Origin: Actinacidiphila glaucinigra
Lineage (GTDB): Bacteria > Actinomycetota > Actinomycetes > Streptomycetales > Streptomycetaceae
NCBI RefSeq assembly: GCF_900188405.1
Contig: NZ_FZOF01000024.1
Location: forward strand, 62,001-126,000
Direction: 5' to 3'
Length of the DNA: 64,000 bases
Positions 16,424-24,441 of the stretch are shown here, one piece after another. The position numbers and the translations under genes were made by a program. Below the pieces are notes generated by a model, which ran no database searches, was not told where the DNA came from, and worked only from the letters and a program-made list of their open reading frames with translations. Each line of letters starts with the position of its first letter. Positions within the stretch are counted from its first letter, which is position 1.

Positions 16424-17818
16424 CTACCGGGAGCCGAGCGTCCAGCGCGGACCCGAGGGGGTGTCCTCGATCTCCAGCCCGGACTGCTGGAGCCGGTCGC
16501 GGATGGCGTCGGCGGTCGCGTAGTCCTTGCGGCCCCGGGCCGACTCCCGCTGCTCCAGCACCAGCCGGACGAGGGAGTCCACGACCCCGTGCAGGTCCTC
16601 GCCGCGGCCGTCGCCGGCCCAGTGCGGGTCCAGCGGGTCGAGGCCCAGGACGCCGAGCATCGCGCGCACCTCGGCGAGGCGGGCGACGGCGCTCTCCTTG
16701 TCGTCCGCGGTGAGCGCCGAGTTGCCCTGCCGGACGGTGGTGTGGACGATGGCCAGCGCCTGCGGTACGCCCATGTCGTCGTCCATCGCCTCGGCGAAGG
16801 CCGGCGGCACCTCGGCGGCCGGCTCGACCGGGCCCGCCATCTCGACGACCCGCTGCACGAAGCCCTCGATGCGCGCGAACGCCGACTCGGCCTCGCGCAG
16901 CGACTCCTCGCTGTACTCGATCATCGAGCGGTAGTGCGGGGTGCCGAGGTAGTAGCGCAGCACGATGGGCCGCCAGCGCTTGGTCATCTCGCTCACGAGG
17001 ACCGAGTTGCCGAGCGACTTGCTCATCTTCTCGCCGCTCATCGTGACCCAGGCGTTGTGCACCCAGTACTGCGCGAAGTCGTCGCCGAAGGCCTTGGCCT
17101 GGGCGATCTCGTTCTCGTGGTGCGGGAAGATCAGGTCGATGCCGCCGCCGTGGATGTCGAAGGCGGTGCCCAGGTACTTGTGGGCCATCGCGGAGCACTC
17201 CAGGTGCCAGCCGGGGCGGCCGGGGCCCCACGGCGTCTCCCAGAACGGCTCGCCGGGCTTGACGGCCTTCCACATCGCGAAGTCGCGGGCGTCCCGCTTG
17301 CCGGTCTCGCCCTCGCTCTCCGGCTGGCGCAGGTTGTCGAGCTCCTGGTTGGACAGCTCCAGGTAGTCCGGGAAGGAGCGGACGTCGAAGTAGACGTTGC
17401 CCTCGGACTCGTAGGCGTGACCGCGCTCGATGAGGCCGCGCATCATCTCGATCATCTCGGGCACGTGGCCGGTGGCGCGCGGCTCGTACGTGGGCGGCAG
17501 GCAGCCGAGCGCGTCGTAACCCTCGTTGAAGGCCCGCTCGTTCTCGTAGCCGATCGCCCACCAGGGGCGGCCCTGCTCGCCGGACTTGGCGATGATCTTG
17601 TCGTCGATGTCGGTGACGTTGCGGACGAACGTCACGTCGTAGCCGCGGTAGGCGAACCAGCGGCGCATGATGTCGAAGTTCAGGCCGGACCGGATGTGCC
17701 CGATGTGCGGGGCCGCCTGCACGGTCGCGCCGCACAGGTAGATCGAGACGCAGCCCGGCCGGAGCGGGGTGAAGTCACGGACCTGGCGCGCGTCGGTGTC
17801 GTACAGGCGAATAGTCAC
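16424..17818 (-). CDS. cysS: Cysteinyl-tRNA synthetase
   Basis: 464-aa class I aminoacyl-tRNA synthetase charging tRNA-Cys. HIGH-type motif at residues 38-41, KMSKS at 264-268, and the cysteine-discriminating zinc site C29, C208, H233, E237 are all present. The full length, including the C-terminal anticodon-binding region, separates it from the shorter paralogue MshC of the mycothiol pathway, which is not in this window. It is the upstream member of the cysS-rlmB pair; ispF and ispD follow further upstream in the same direction. Confidence 0.96.
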   Translation of the reverse strand: MTIRLYDTDARQVRDFTPLRPGCVSIYLCGATVQAAPHIGHIRSGLNFDIMRRWFAYRGYDVTFVRNVTDIDDKIIAKSGEQGRPWWAIGYENERAFNEGYDALGCLPPTYEPRATGHVPEMIEMMRGLIERGHAYESEGNVYFDVRSFPDYLELSNQELDNLRQPESEGETGKRDARDFAMWKAVKPGEPFWETPWGPGRPGWHLECSAMAHKYLGTAFDIHGGGIDLIFPHHENEIAQAKAFGDDFAQYWVHNAWVTMSGEKMSKSLGNSVLVSEMTKRWRPIVLRYYLGTPHYRSMIEYSEESLREAESAFARIEGFVQRVVEMAGPVEPAAEVPPAFAEAMDDDMGVPQALAIVHTTVRQGNSALTADDKESAVARLAEVRAMLGVLGLDPLDPHWAGDGRGEDLHGVVDSLVRLVLEQRESARGRKDYATADAIRDRLQQSGLEIEDTPSGPRWTLGSR

Positions 17819-17996
17819 GCATCAAGGGTAGTGGCCCCGGGTGCGTGCGCCGTCCGCTCCGCGTGAGCTTCACGGTGTTGTGACGCTCGCGGGGGCCGTG
17901 GCACCGGCCGCCCGCGCGGCCGGCCGGTGGCCGCTTCACCCGTACGGCGGACGGCGCGGTCTCGCGGGAGGCGGGCCAACTCGTCCGCGCCGCACG

Positions 17997-18521
17997 TCAC
18001 TTCGCCCGGCGGACCACCAGTGCGGTCGCCACGGCGGCCAGTCCCTCGCCGCGCCCGGTGAAGCCCAGACCGTCGGTCGTCGCGCCGGAGACGGCCACGG
18101 GGGCGCCCACCGCGGCGGAAAGGATCTTCTGGGCCTCGTCACGGCGCTTGCCGATCTTGGGGCGCGGGCCGATGACCTGGACGGCCACGTTGCCGATGTC
18201 GTAGCCCGCCTCGCGGACGATCCGGGCCGCCTCCGTGAGCAAGGTCACACCGGAGGCGCCGGACCACTCCGGGCGCCCGGTGCCGAAGTGCGCGCCCAGG
18301 TCGCCCATGCCGGCGGCGGAGAACAGCGCGTTGCAGGCGGCGTGCGCGACCACGTCGGCATCGGAGTGCCCGGCCAGGCCGTCCCCCTCGCCTTCCCAGA
18401 GCAGGCCGGCGACCCACAGTTCACGGCCCGGTTCGAAGGCGTGGATGTCGGTGCCGATGCCCACCTGGGGCAGCACGGGGACGTGCGGGGCCGCGGCGGC
18501 GGCGGTCGGCTCAGTAGTCAT
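17997..18521 (-). CDS. ispF: 2-C-methyl-D-erythritol 2,4-cyclodiphosphate synthase
   Basis: 174-aa enzyme of the MEP isoprenoid pathway; it cyclises CDP-ME-2-phosphate to MEcPP. The metal site DIH is at residues 25-27, with the HSDADVVAHAACNALFSAA motif near 52-70 and KTE-like TTDGLGFTGRGEGLAA near the C-terminus. A roughly 15-residue N-terminal extension precedes the core. The ATG overlaps the ispD stop by 11 nt, so the two are translationally coupled. Confidence 0.95.
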   Translation of the reverse strand: MTTEPTAAAAAPHVPVLPQVGIGTDIHAFEPGRELWVAGLLWEGEGDGLAGHSDADVVAHAACNALFSAAGMGDLGAHFGTGRPEWSGASGVTLLTEAARIVREAGYDIGNVAVQVIGPRPKIGKRRDEAQKILSAAVGAPVAVSGATTDGLGFTGRGEGLAAVATALVVRRAK

Positions 18522-19215
18522 CGGTGGCCCTCCTGCGGGCGAGCACGGCCTCGGCGAGGACCAGGTCCAGCGGGCGGGTGACCTTGAAGGCCTCCTCGTG
18601 CCCCGGCACGACCAGCACCTGGACGCCGAGCCGCTCCACCATGCTCGCGTCGTCCGTGACCGCCCCGGTGACCGTGGTGTGCGCCTTGAGCAGCGTCGCC
18701 CGGTCGAAGCCCTGGGGGGTCTGGACGGCGCGCAGCAGCGAGCGGTCCGGGGTGCCGACGACGGCCTCGGTGGCCGGGTCGATCTCCTTGACCGTGTCGG
18801 CGAGCGGCAGCCCCGGCACGACGGCCGGGGCGCCGTCGCGCACGGCGGCGGCGACGGCGTCGACCATGTCGACCGGCACCAGCGGGCGGGCGGCGTCGTG
18901 GACGAGCACCACCTCGACCTCGTCCGGCAGCGCGGCCAGGCCGAGCCGTACCGAGTCCTGCCGGCTCTCGCCGCCGGCGACGATCCTTATGTCCTTCGCC
19001 TCGGGCAGACCGTGGCTGTCGAGCAGCGCCCTGACCTCGGCGACCCCGTCGGGCGGCGCCACCACCACGACCAGGGACACCGCGCGGGCGCGGGTCATGG
19101 CACGCACCGCGTGCACGAGGATCGGGACGCCGCCCAGGGTGCGCAGCGCCTTGGGCGCACCGGGGCCGAGCCGGACTCCACGTCCGGCGGCGGGAATGAC
19201 TGCCGCGGTAGTCAG
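18511..19215 (-). CDS. ispD: 2-C-methyl-D-erythritol 4-phosphate cytidylyltransferase, apparent CTG start
   Basis: 234-aa MEP-pathway enzyme, converting MEP and CTP to CDP-ME. The nucleotidyltransferase signature AAVIPAAGRGVRLGPGAPKAL begins five codons from the start; GGESRQDSVRLGL, LVHDAARPLV, and DDASMVE are also present. No ATG, GTG or TTG occurs in frame close to this conserved N-terminus. A CTG at 19213-19215 has AAGGA exactly 7 nt upstream and gives the usual family length, so a CTG start is proposed. An in-frame GTG at 19320 lies upstream of the likely transcription start (see promoter at 19323). Confidence 0.88.
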   Translation of the reverse strand: MTTAAVIPAAGRGVRLGPGAPKALRTLGGVPILVHAVRAMTRARAVSLVVVVAPPDGVAEVRALLDSHGLPEAKDIRIVAGGESRQDSVRLGLAALPDEVEVVLVHDAARPLVPVDMVDAVAAAVRDGAPAVVPGLPLADTVKEIDPATEAVVGTPDRSLLRAVQTPQGFDRATLLKAHTTVTGAVTDDASMVERLGVQVLVVPGHEEAFKVTRPLDLVLAEAVLARRRATDDY

Positions 19216-19322
19216 GTTTGTGTCCTTGGCCGAAATGGGTATCGCCTCAACGTGCCGGGCGCGAAGCCCCTGTCGGACCCTTCCGTGACCCCGACAGGGC
19301 CAGCTGCCCGGGCCCGGCACCC

Positions 19323-19328
19323 AGTATG
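19323..19328 (-). promoter_or_regulatory. Possible ispD -10 box
   Basis: CATACT on the minus strand at 19328-19323 would start transcription near 19315, giving a 100-nt leader before the proposed CTG start and placing the in-frame GTG at 19320 outside the mRNA. The -35 region is weak. Confidence 0.35.
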
Positions 19329-19417
19329 CAGGGGGAAGCGACGCGCGAACGAAGACGAGGGGGCTCCTCGGCGTCGTCGAAGTGCCAGGCCACCGTGAAG
19401 GCGCCCCGGCATGCCGC

Positions 19418-19448
19418 AGTGCCCGGCGTATGGAACGCACCGGGCACT
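19418..19448 (-). terminator. carD terminator
   Basis: 9-bp stem AGTGCCCGG/CCGGGCACT with a 13-nt loop, starting 17 bp after the carD stop codon. Confidence 0.55.
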
Positions 19449-19464
19449 ACGGCGGAAATCCGCG

Positions 19465-19947
19465 TCAGGACGCGAGGACCTCGTCGAGGAGGGTCTCGGC
19501 CTTGTCCTCGTTGGTGTTCTCCGCGAGCGCGAGCTCACTGACCAGGATCTGGCGGGCCTTGGCGAGCATGCGCTTCTCACCGGCCGACAGCCCGCGCTCC
19601 CGCTCACGACGCCACAGGTCACGCACGACTTCCGCGACCTTGATGACGTCGCCGGAGGCGAGCTTCTCCAGATTTGCCTTGTAGCGGCGGGACCAGTTGG
19701 TGGGCTCCTCGGTGTACGGTGCGCGCAGCACCTCGAAGACCCGGTCCAGCCCTTCCTGACCGACCACGTCGCGCACGCCGACGAACTCCGCATTGTCCGC
19801 GGGCACGCGTACCGTCAAGTCGCCCTGGGCGACCTTGAGCACCAAGTAGGTCTTGTCCACGCCTTTGATCTGGCGAGTTTCGATGGCCTCGATCAGCGCG
19901 GCCCCGTGATGGGGATAGACCACGGTGTCGCCAACCTTGAACGTCAT
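19465..19947 (-). CDS. carD: CarD-family RNA polymerase-binding regulator
   Basis: 160-aa CarD/CdnL protein that binds the RNA polymerase beta subunit and stabilises open complexes at principal-sigma promoters; essential in mycobacteria and conserved in Streptomyces. The RNAP-interaction domain is residues 1-60 (FKVGDTVVYPHHGAALI). A C-terminal helical DNA-binding domain includes NWSRRYKANLEKLASGD and DLWRRERERGLSAGEKRML with the conserved Trp for minor-groove wedging. It sits next to ispD, a conserved neighbourhood, but a terminator and about 250 bp separate them. Confidence 0.96.
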   Translation of the reverse strand: MTFKVGDTVVYPHHGAALIEAIETRQIKGVDKTYLVLKVAQGDLTVRVPADNAEFVGVRDVVGQEGLDRVFEVLRAPYTEEPTNWSRRYKANLEKLASGDVIKVAEVVRDLWRRERERGLSAGEKRMLAKARQILVSELALAENTNEDKAETLLDEVLAS

Positions 19948-19975
19948 GTGACAGGTACCCCTTCCGTGGCTATCC

Positions 19976-20004
19976 AGGGTAACACGGGAACGGCTGGTTC
20001 TGAA
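19976..20004 (-). promoter_or_regulatory. carD promoter
   Basis: On the minus strand TTCAGA (20004-19999), 17 bp, then TACCCT (19981-19976). The predicted transcription start is near 19969, about 20 nt before the ATG and consistent with GGAAGGGG as ribosome site. Confidence 0.55.
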
Positions 20005-20234
20005 TGGCGTTTTCGCAGGTCAGGGCATATCTCGGGGCTTGACAAGTGCGACCGGAACGTGCTGCGAAGGGCCGGCGGAACGCGGAATTCGCAGGTCGGA
20101 GCGGGTGCCGAGGGGCCCTGAAACGCCCCCGTTACACCCTGCGGACGGCCCGGACAAGGGGAGGAACATCCCGATTTGTCGCTCTCTTGCGGGGGGTCTC
20201 CCGCTACTCCGTTCGGCCGCCACGGGCTTGCTGC

Positions 20235-20290
20235 GATCCATTTTCGCACCACGCCGGATTTCCGTCCGGCGGATGAACGGTAAATGGATC
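20235..20290. other. Two-tier hairpin, possible small RNA or structured leader
   Basis: Outer stem GATCCATTT (20235-20243) with AAATGGATC (20282-20290), 9 perfect pairs. Nested inside is a second perfect 7-bp stem CGCCGGA (20252-20258) with TCCGGCG (20265-20271). The outer arms are AT-rich against a GC-rich background, which makes chance pairing less likely. No gene overlaps it. Confidence 0.4.
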
Positions 20291-20472
20291 TTGCCGGTGT
20301 GGCGGGAATCGTTCGGTGGAATCCCGGAATGGATTCCGCCGCGCCCGGGCCGGCCTGTCCGAAGCCCCCGCGGAAGGCCGCCAGCGGCCCCCGGAACGCC
20401 CCCGGGACACCCGGGCGGGTGAAGCCCCGGCCCACCCGGGGGTGGCCGGGTGCGGGCACGCCGGACGGGCTC

Positions 20473-20540
20473 GGTAACCTGATCCCGCACCAGGTAACCC
20501 GTAAGTCCCGTACGTCCGTACGTCCGTACCTCCCGTACCC
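20473..20540. repeat. Direct repeats upstream of the lipoprotein gene
   Basis: GGTAACC occurs at 20473-20479 and again at 20493-20499 (exact 20-bp period, same helix face). It is followed by the 8-bp tandem unit CGTACGTC at 20509-20516 and 20517-20524, with degenerate copies to 20540. Possible regulator-binding array in the promoter of the gene at 20563. Confidence 0.5.
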
Positions 20541-20562
20541 CGCCCAAGGAGATGCCGCCGCC

Positions 20563-21150
20563 GTGAGCAGCAGCCTTCGACGCGGCGCCCTCGCCGCCGC
20601 CCTCGCACTCTCGCTCTTCCCGCTCGCCGCCTGCGCCGCCGGGAACAACGCGGAGACGCTGCGCGTCAGGCCGGACAACGCCGCGACCAGCGTCGGCGAC
20701 ATCGAGGTCCAGAACGTCGTGGTGCTCACCCAGGCCACCTCCGACGGCTCCTCCTCGGTGACGGCCAAGATCTTCAACAACGGCGACGACCAGCAGACCC
20801 TGGACTCCGTCAAGGTCGGTGAGCTGGACGCCAAGCTGTCCGGCCCGATCACGCTGCCCGGCCACAGCTCCGTGCTGCTCGGCGGCGACGGCAACCCGTC
20901 CGCCATTTTCAAGGGCGGCTCCGCGAGCAAGAACGACGGGGACTTCAAGGACGTCGTCTTCGACTTCAGCGAGACCGGTGAGGTCTCCCTGCAGAGCCTC
21001 GCGCTGCCCGCCGCCGGCTACTACACCTCCTTCGGGCCGAGCGAGAAGCCCTCGCCCACCGAGTCCGCGAGCCCGGGCGAGTCGCCCGCCGAGGGCGTCA
21101 CGGCCTCGCCCACCGAGACGGAGACGATCACCGAGTCGCCCGCCGGCTGA
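20563..21150 (+). CDS. Lipoprotein, DUF461-like
   Basis: 195-aa exported lipoprotein. The signal peptide ends in a lipobox-like FPLAAC, with the lipidated Cys at about residue 24. The body (residues 30-150) is a beta-rich immunoglobulin-like domain (IEVQNVVVLTQATSDGSSSVTAKIFNNGDDQQTLDSV), as in DUF461/PCu(A)C-like lipoproteins of actinomycetes. The tail is Ser/Pro/Glu/Thr-rich. The GTG at 20563 follows AAGGAG; the ATG at 20552 is out of frame. It converges on phoP with a shared terminator. Confidence 0.8.
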   Translation: MSSSLRRGALAAALALSLFPLAACAAGNNAETLRVRPDNAATSVGDIEVQNVVVLTQATSDGSSSVTAKIFNNGDDQQTLDSVKVGELDAKLSGPITLPGHSSVLLGGDGNPSAIFKGGSASKNDGDFKDVVFDFSETGEVSLQSLALPAAGYYTSFGPSEKPSPTESASPGESPAEGVTASPTETETITESPAG

Positions 21151-21170
21151 GGCACCCCGGCACACGAAGA

Positions 21171-21199
21171 GGCCCCGGGAGCGCATCGCTCCCGGGGCC
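21171..21199. terminator. Bidirectional terminator between lipoprotein gene and phoP
   Basis: 13-bp stem (left arm GGCCCCGGGAGCG, 21171-21183) with a 3-nt loop and its complement at 21187-21199, placed between convergent stops at 21150 and 21233. Confidence 0.8.
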
Positions 21200-21232
21200 C
21201 CTTCACGTCCGGCGGTGCCGGCCGCGGCCGGT

Positions 21233-21913
21233 TTACGGCTCGAACTTGTAGCCCAGGCCACGGACCGTCACCAGGTAGCGCGGCGCACCCGGGTCCGGCT
21301 CGATCTTGGCGCGGAGCCGCTTGACGTGGACGTCGAGGGTCTTGGTGTCGCCGACGTAGTCGGCGCCCCAGACCCGGTCGATCAGCTGCATGCGGGTGAG
21401 GACGCGGCCCGCGTTGCGCAGCAGCATCTCCAGGAGGTCGAACTCCTTGAGCGGCAGGTCGACCTTGCCGCCGCCCACCGTGACGACGTGCCGGTCGACG
21501 TCCATGCGGACCGGGCCGGCCTCCAGCGCCGAGGGCGAGATCTCCTCGGGCTCGCCGCGGCGGCGCAGCACCGCGCGGATGCGGGCGACCAGCTCGCGCG
21601 AGGAGTAGGGCTTGGTGACGTAGTCGTCCGCTCCTATTTCGAGACCGACAACCTTGTCGATCTCGCTGTCCTTCGCGGTGACCATGATCACCGGGACGGT
21701 GGACTTCAGCCGCAGCTGGCGGCAGACCTCCGTGCCGGGCAGGCCCGGCAGCATCAGGTCGAGCAGGACCAGGTCGGCGCCGTTGCGCTCGAACTCGTCC
21801 AGCGCGTCGGGCCCGGTCGCCGCGATGGCGACCTCGAAGCCCTCCTTGCGGAGCATGTACGACAGGGCATCACTGAAGGACTCTTCGTCCTCGACGACGA
21901 GTACTCGGGTCAC
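21233..21913 (-). CDS. phoP: Phosphate response regulator PhoP
   Basis: 226-aa OmpR-type response regulator. Receiver: acidic pair in VVEDEE, phospho-acceptor D52 in LLDLMLPG, Thr in MVTA, K101 in VTKPYSS. The C-terminal winged helix (from about 130) contains the DNA-recognition segment TLDVHVKRLRAKIE. With PhoR it controls phosphate starvation, antibiotic production and nitrogen cross-talk in Streptomyces. The GTG at 21913 overlaps the phoR stop (GTGA), so translation is coupled. The identity as PhoP rests on its pairing with phoR and the divergent phoU plus PHO box. Confidence 0.95.
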   Translation of the reverse strand: MTRVLVVEDEESFSDALSYMLRKEGFEVAIAATGPDALDEFERNGADLVLLDLMLPGLPGTEVCRQLRLKSTVPVIMVTAKDSEIDKVVGLEIGADDYVTKPYSSRELVARIRAVLRRRGEPEEISPSALEAGPVRMDVDRHVVTVGGGKVDLPLKEFDLLEMLLRNAGRVLTRMQLIDRVWGADYVGDTKTLDVHVKRLRAKIEPDPGAPRYLVTVRGLGYKFEP

Positions 21914-23196
21914 GGGAGGACCTCCGGGGCGGGGATGTGATCGGGAAACGTCTCGTAGAGCGCGGAGGAGGAGCCGGAGCCGGGCCCGGGCTCCCCGTCC
22001 TCCGCCGCCACGGCGGTGGAGCGGTCCCGGCCGTCCCGGGACACCGCGGCTTCGGGCAGCCGCAGGGTGAAGGTGGAGCCCTGGCCTTCGGCGCTCCACA
22101 CCGTGACCTCCCCGCCGTGGGAGGCGGCCACGTGCTTGACGATGGACAGACCGAGCCCGGTGCCGCCCGTGGCGCGCGAACGCGCCGGGTCGACCCGGTA
22201 GAACCGCTCGAAGATGCGGTCCCGGTCCTTTTCGGAGATGCCGGTTCCCTGGTCGGTCACGGAGATCTCGATCAGGTCGCCGCCGGGTGCGGCGACCCTG
22301 CGGCCCGCGATCCCCACGCGGGTGCGGGCCGGGCTGTAGTTGACCGCGTTCTCGACGAGGTTGCCGAGTGCGGCCGCGAGCTGGCTGCGGTTGCCCCAGA
22401 TGTACAGGTCGGGGGCACCGCCGGTGGCCATGGTGATCTGCTTGGCGTTCGCCGGGTGGCGGCAGCGGTCGACGGCCTCGGCGACGAGGTCGTCGACGGC
22501 GACGGGCTCGGCGTCGTCGAGGGGGTTGTCGTCCTGGACCCGGGAGAGGTCGATGATCTCCTGGACCAGGCTGGTCAGCCGGGCCGCCTCGATCTGCATC
22601 CGGCCCGCGAAGCGCTCGACGGCCTCCGGGTCGTCGCTGGCGTCCATCACCGCTTCGGAGAGCAGCGACAGCGCGCCGACCGGCGTCTTGAGCTCATGGC
22701 TGACGTTGGCGACGAAGTCTCGCCGTACCGCCTCGATGCGCCGGGCGTCGGTCAGGTCCTCGACCAGCAGCAGCACCAGGCGCGAGCCCAGTGGTGCCAC
22801 CCGGGCGGAGACCGCCAGACCCTCCCCGCGGCCGGCGCCCCGGCGGGGCAGGTCCAGTTCCACCTGCCGTATCTCGCCGTCCCGCCGGGTCTCCCGGGCC
22901 ATCTGCAGCATCTGGTCGACGGCGAGCCTGCCGCCGCGGACCAGCCCGAGGGCGTACGCCGCCGAGCTCGCCTTGACCACCGTGTCGCCCTCGTCGAGGA
23001 CGACGGCCGACGAGCGCAGCACGGACAGCACCGTGTCCACGCCCGGCGGTAGTACGGCTGCGGCGTCGGGCCGCAGGGATGTGCGTGTGGGGCGGGCCTG
23101 TTCCCGCTCGCTCCAGCGGAACGCGAGCACAGCGATCACACCGGTGCAGAGCCCGGCGATCGCACTGGCTGCGGCGACTGCCGCGTTCACGTCCAT
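21910..23196 (-). CDS. phoR: Phosphate sensor histidine kinase PhoR
   Basis: 428-aa kinase. A single N-terminal membrane helix (residues about 8-27) leaves almost no extracytoplasmic sensor, unlike classical kinases. A PAS-like region at about 55-150 precedes the dimerisation box NVSHELKTPVG with phospho-acceptor H167. ATPase motifs follow: N-box LGNLVENAVNYSP, G1 DQGTGIS, F-box RIFERFYRVD, G2 GGTGLGLSIV. The absence of a periplasmic sensor domain agrees with signal input through PhoU and the Pst transporter. It forms an operon with phoP and is divergent from phoU over a PHO box. Confidence 0.95.
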   Translation of the reverse strand: MDVNAAVAAASAIAGLCTGVIAVLAFRWSEREQARPTRTSLRPDAAAVLPPGVDTVLSVLRSSAVVLDEGDTVVKASSAAYALGLVRGGRLAVDQMLQMARETRRDGEIRQVELDLPRRGAGRGEGLAVSARVAPLGSRLVLLLVEDLTDARRIEAVRRDFVANVSHELKTPVGALSLLSEAVMDASDDPEAVERFAGRMQIEAARLTSLVQEIIDLSRVQDDNPLDDAEPVAVDDLVAEAVDRCRHPANAKQITMATGGAPDLYIWGNRSQLAAALGNLVENAVNYSPARTRVGIAGRRVAAPGGDLIEISVTDQGTGISEKDRDRIFERFYRVDPARSRATGGTGLGLSIVKHVAASHGGEVTVWSAEGQGSTFTLRLPEAAVSRDGRDRSTAVAAEDGEPGPGSGSSSALYETFPDHIPAPEVLP

Positions 23197-23268
23197 ACAC
23201 CCAGGTTAGGGGGACGAAATGAGTGGCCCACAGGGTCGGAGCGTCTTCTCGAACGCGCGTTGCCAAGA

Positions 23269-23301
23269 GTTCACCGTGGTGTCAGTACCGGTTCATTCCG
23301 G
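23269..23301 (+). promoter_or_regulatory. PHO box (PhoP-binding array) between phoR and phoU
   Basis: Three contiguous 11-bp direct-repeat units: GTTCACCGTGG (23269-23279), TGTCAGTACCG (23280-23290), GTTCATTCCGG (23291-23301). The first and third carry the GTTCAyy core of the PhoP site. Location between the divergent phoR and phoU genes supports autoregulation of both. Confidence 0.85.
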
Positions 23302-23401
23302 ATGCTCGGGCGGTACGCGTGCCCACGCGAGGTTGGGAGCGTGTCAGCGTGGGAGGACAATCCTCTTTTCGAATGGCTCAAGCGGCAACGGAAGGAATGC
23401 G

Positions 23402-24082
23402 ATGCGCGACGCATATCACGAGGAACTCGACTCGATCGGTGACGGCCTGGTCGAGATGGCCAGGCTGGTCGGCTCCGCGATCGGGCGGGCCACCACGGCA
23501 CTGCTCGACGCCGACCTCAAGCTCGCGGAGAGCGTGATCGCCGCCGACGAGAAGGTGGACGACCTTCAGCGCGAGCTGGAGAACCGCGCCATCACCCTGC
23601 TCGCCCGCCAGCAGCCCGTCGCGACCGACCTGCGGATCGTCGTCACCAGCCTGCGCATGAGCGCGGACCTGGAGCGCGCCGGCGACCTCGCCCGGCATGT
23701 GGCGAAACTCGCACGGCTGCGCTTCCCCAACACCGCCGTCCCGGGCGACCTGCACAGCACGATCCTGGAGATGGGCCAGCTGGCTCAGCGCCTGATGGCG
23801 AAGGCCGCCGAGGTCATCGTCACCAAGGACGTCGACGACGCGCTGCAGCTGGAGGCGGACGACGACCGCATGGACGAGCTGCACCGCACGCTCTTCCAGC
23901 ACCTGCTCGACGACCGCTGGAAGCACGGCATCGAGACGGCCGTGGACGTCACGCTCGTCGGCCGCTACTACGAGCGCTTCGCCGACCACGCGGTCTCGGT
24001 CGCCAAGCGTGTCGTCTACCTCGTCACGGGCGAGCACGCGGACGAGCTGTCCCCGCCGCCCACCCCGATGCCGGCGGACTAG
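23402..24082 (+). CDS. phoU: Phosphate signalling protein PhoU
   Basis: 226-aa all-helical protein with two tandem PhoU three-helix bundles (about residues 10-100 and 110-205). The metal-binding acidic patches are seen as DLERAGDLARHVAKLA in repeat one and YERFADHAVSVAKRVVYL in repeat two. PhoU links the Pst transporter to PhoR and lowers PhoP phosphorylation when phosphate is plentiful. The ATG at 23402 follows GGAAGGAATGC. The PHO box at 23269-23301 lies upstream. The tail is Pro-rich. Confidence 0.95.
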   Translation: MRDAYHEELDSIGDGLVEMARLVGSAIGRATTALLDADLKLAESVIAADEKVDDLQRELENRAITLLARQQPVATDLRIVVTSLRMSADLERAGDLARHVAKLARLRFPNTAVPGDLHSTILEMGQLAQRLMAKAAEVIVTKDVDDALQLEADDDRMDELHRTLFQHLLDDRWKHGIETAVDVTLVGRYYERFADHAVSVAKRVVYLVTGEHADELSPPPTPMPAD

Positions 24083-24181
24083 CGGCCGGACCGGCCGTAC
24101 GGCGCGGGACGGCGCGCGGGGCGTGTGCACCCTCCGGGGTAACGCTTCCGCGCGCCGTTGATGCGCCGGGGTGGGGCGTCG

Positions 24182-24193
24182 TTCACTGGTGAA
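24182..24193. promoter_or_regulatory. Inverted repeat before the Cys-rich gene
   Basis: TTCACTGGTGAA is a perfect 5-2-5 inverted repeat 43 bp upstream of the ATG at 24236. It could be an operator; the TTCAC word also resembles half of a PHO unit. Confidence 0.3.
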
Positions 24194-24235
24194 AGGCATG
24201 CAGGCAGCCGTCGCCAACGGCAGAGGAGGGTAACC

Positions 24236-24406
24236 ATGCCCGAGTCCCCGACGTCACCCAGCGCCCGCGACCAGCCGTTCCCCGAGGAGACCCCGCAGTC
24301 CCCCGGCATCCGTGAGCTGCCGCTGCTCGGAGCGTGCGGCTGCGGATCGGGCTGCGGATGCGGTTGCCAGTCCGGAGCGCCCTGCCGCTGCGGCGGCAGC
24401 TGCTGA
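24236..24406 (+). CDS. Cysteine-rich mini-protein (56 aa), possible metal binder
   Basis: The ATG at 24236 has AGAGGAGGGTAACC in front, a strong ribosome site. Residues 1-32 are polar (Pro/Ser/Glu). The C-terminal 24 residues hold eight Cys in the pattern ACGCGSGCGCGCQSGAPCRC, with GGSC at the very end. Such CxC clusters bind zinc or copper (metallothionein-like) or serve as modification sites in a ribosomal peptide, but no maturation genes are adjacent. It follows phoU and ends at a strong terminator. Confidence 0.75.
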   Translation: MPESPTSPSARDQPFPEETPQSPGIRELPLLGACGCGSGCGCGCQSGAPCRCGGSC

Positions 24407-24441
24407 CTCCACCGACTCCACGCCACCCGCGTTCGTCACGC

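Larger units (their letters stand above)
19948..20562. other. 615-bp intergenic region between carD and the DUF461-type lipoprotein gene
   Basis: No credible ORF on either strand: the readings that exist are short and lack ribosome sites. The left end holds the carD promoter. The centre holds a two-tier hairpin (20235-20290) and a cluster of GGAAT words (20304-20337) with a 7-bp inverted repeat GGAATCC/GGATTCC at 20318-20337. The right end holds GGTAACC repeated 20 bp apart (20473, 20493) and an 8-bp tandem repeat CGTACGTC from 20509. Confidence 0.6.

Noticed and set aside
16424..17818. Could the CysS-like protein be MshC of the mycothiol pathway?
   Set aside because: Length 464, intact anticodon-binding region and its pairing with rlmB fit CysS; MshC is shorter.
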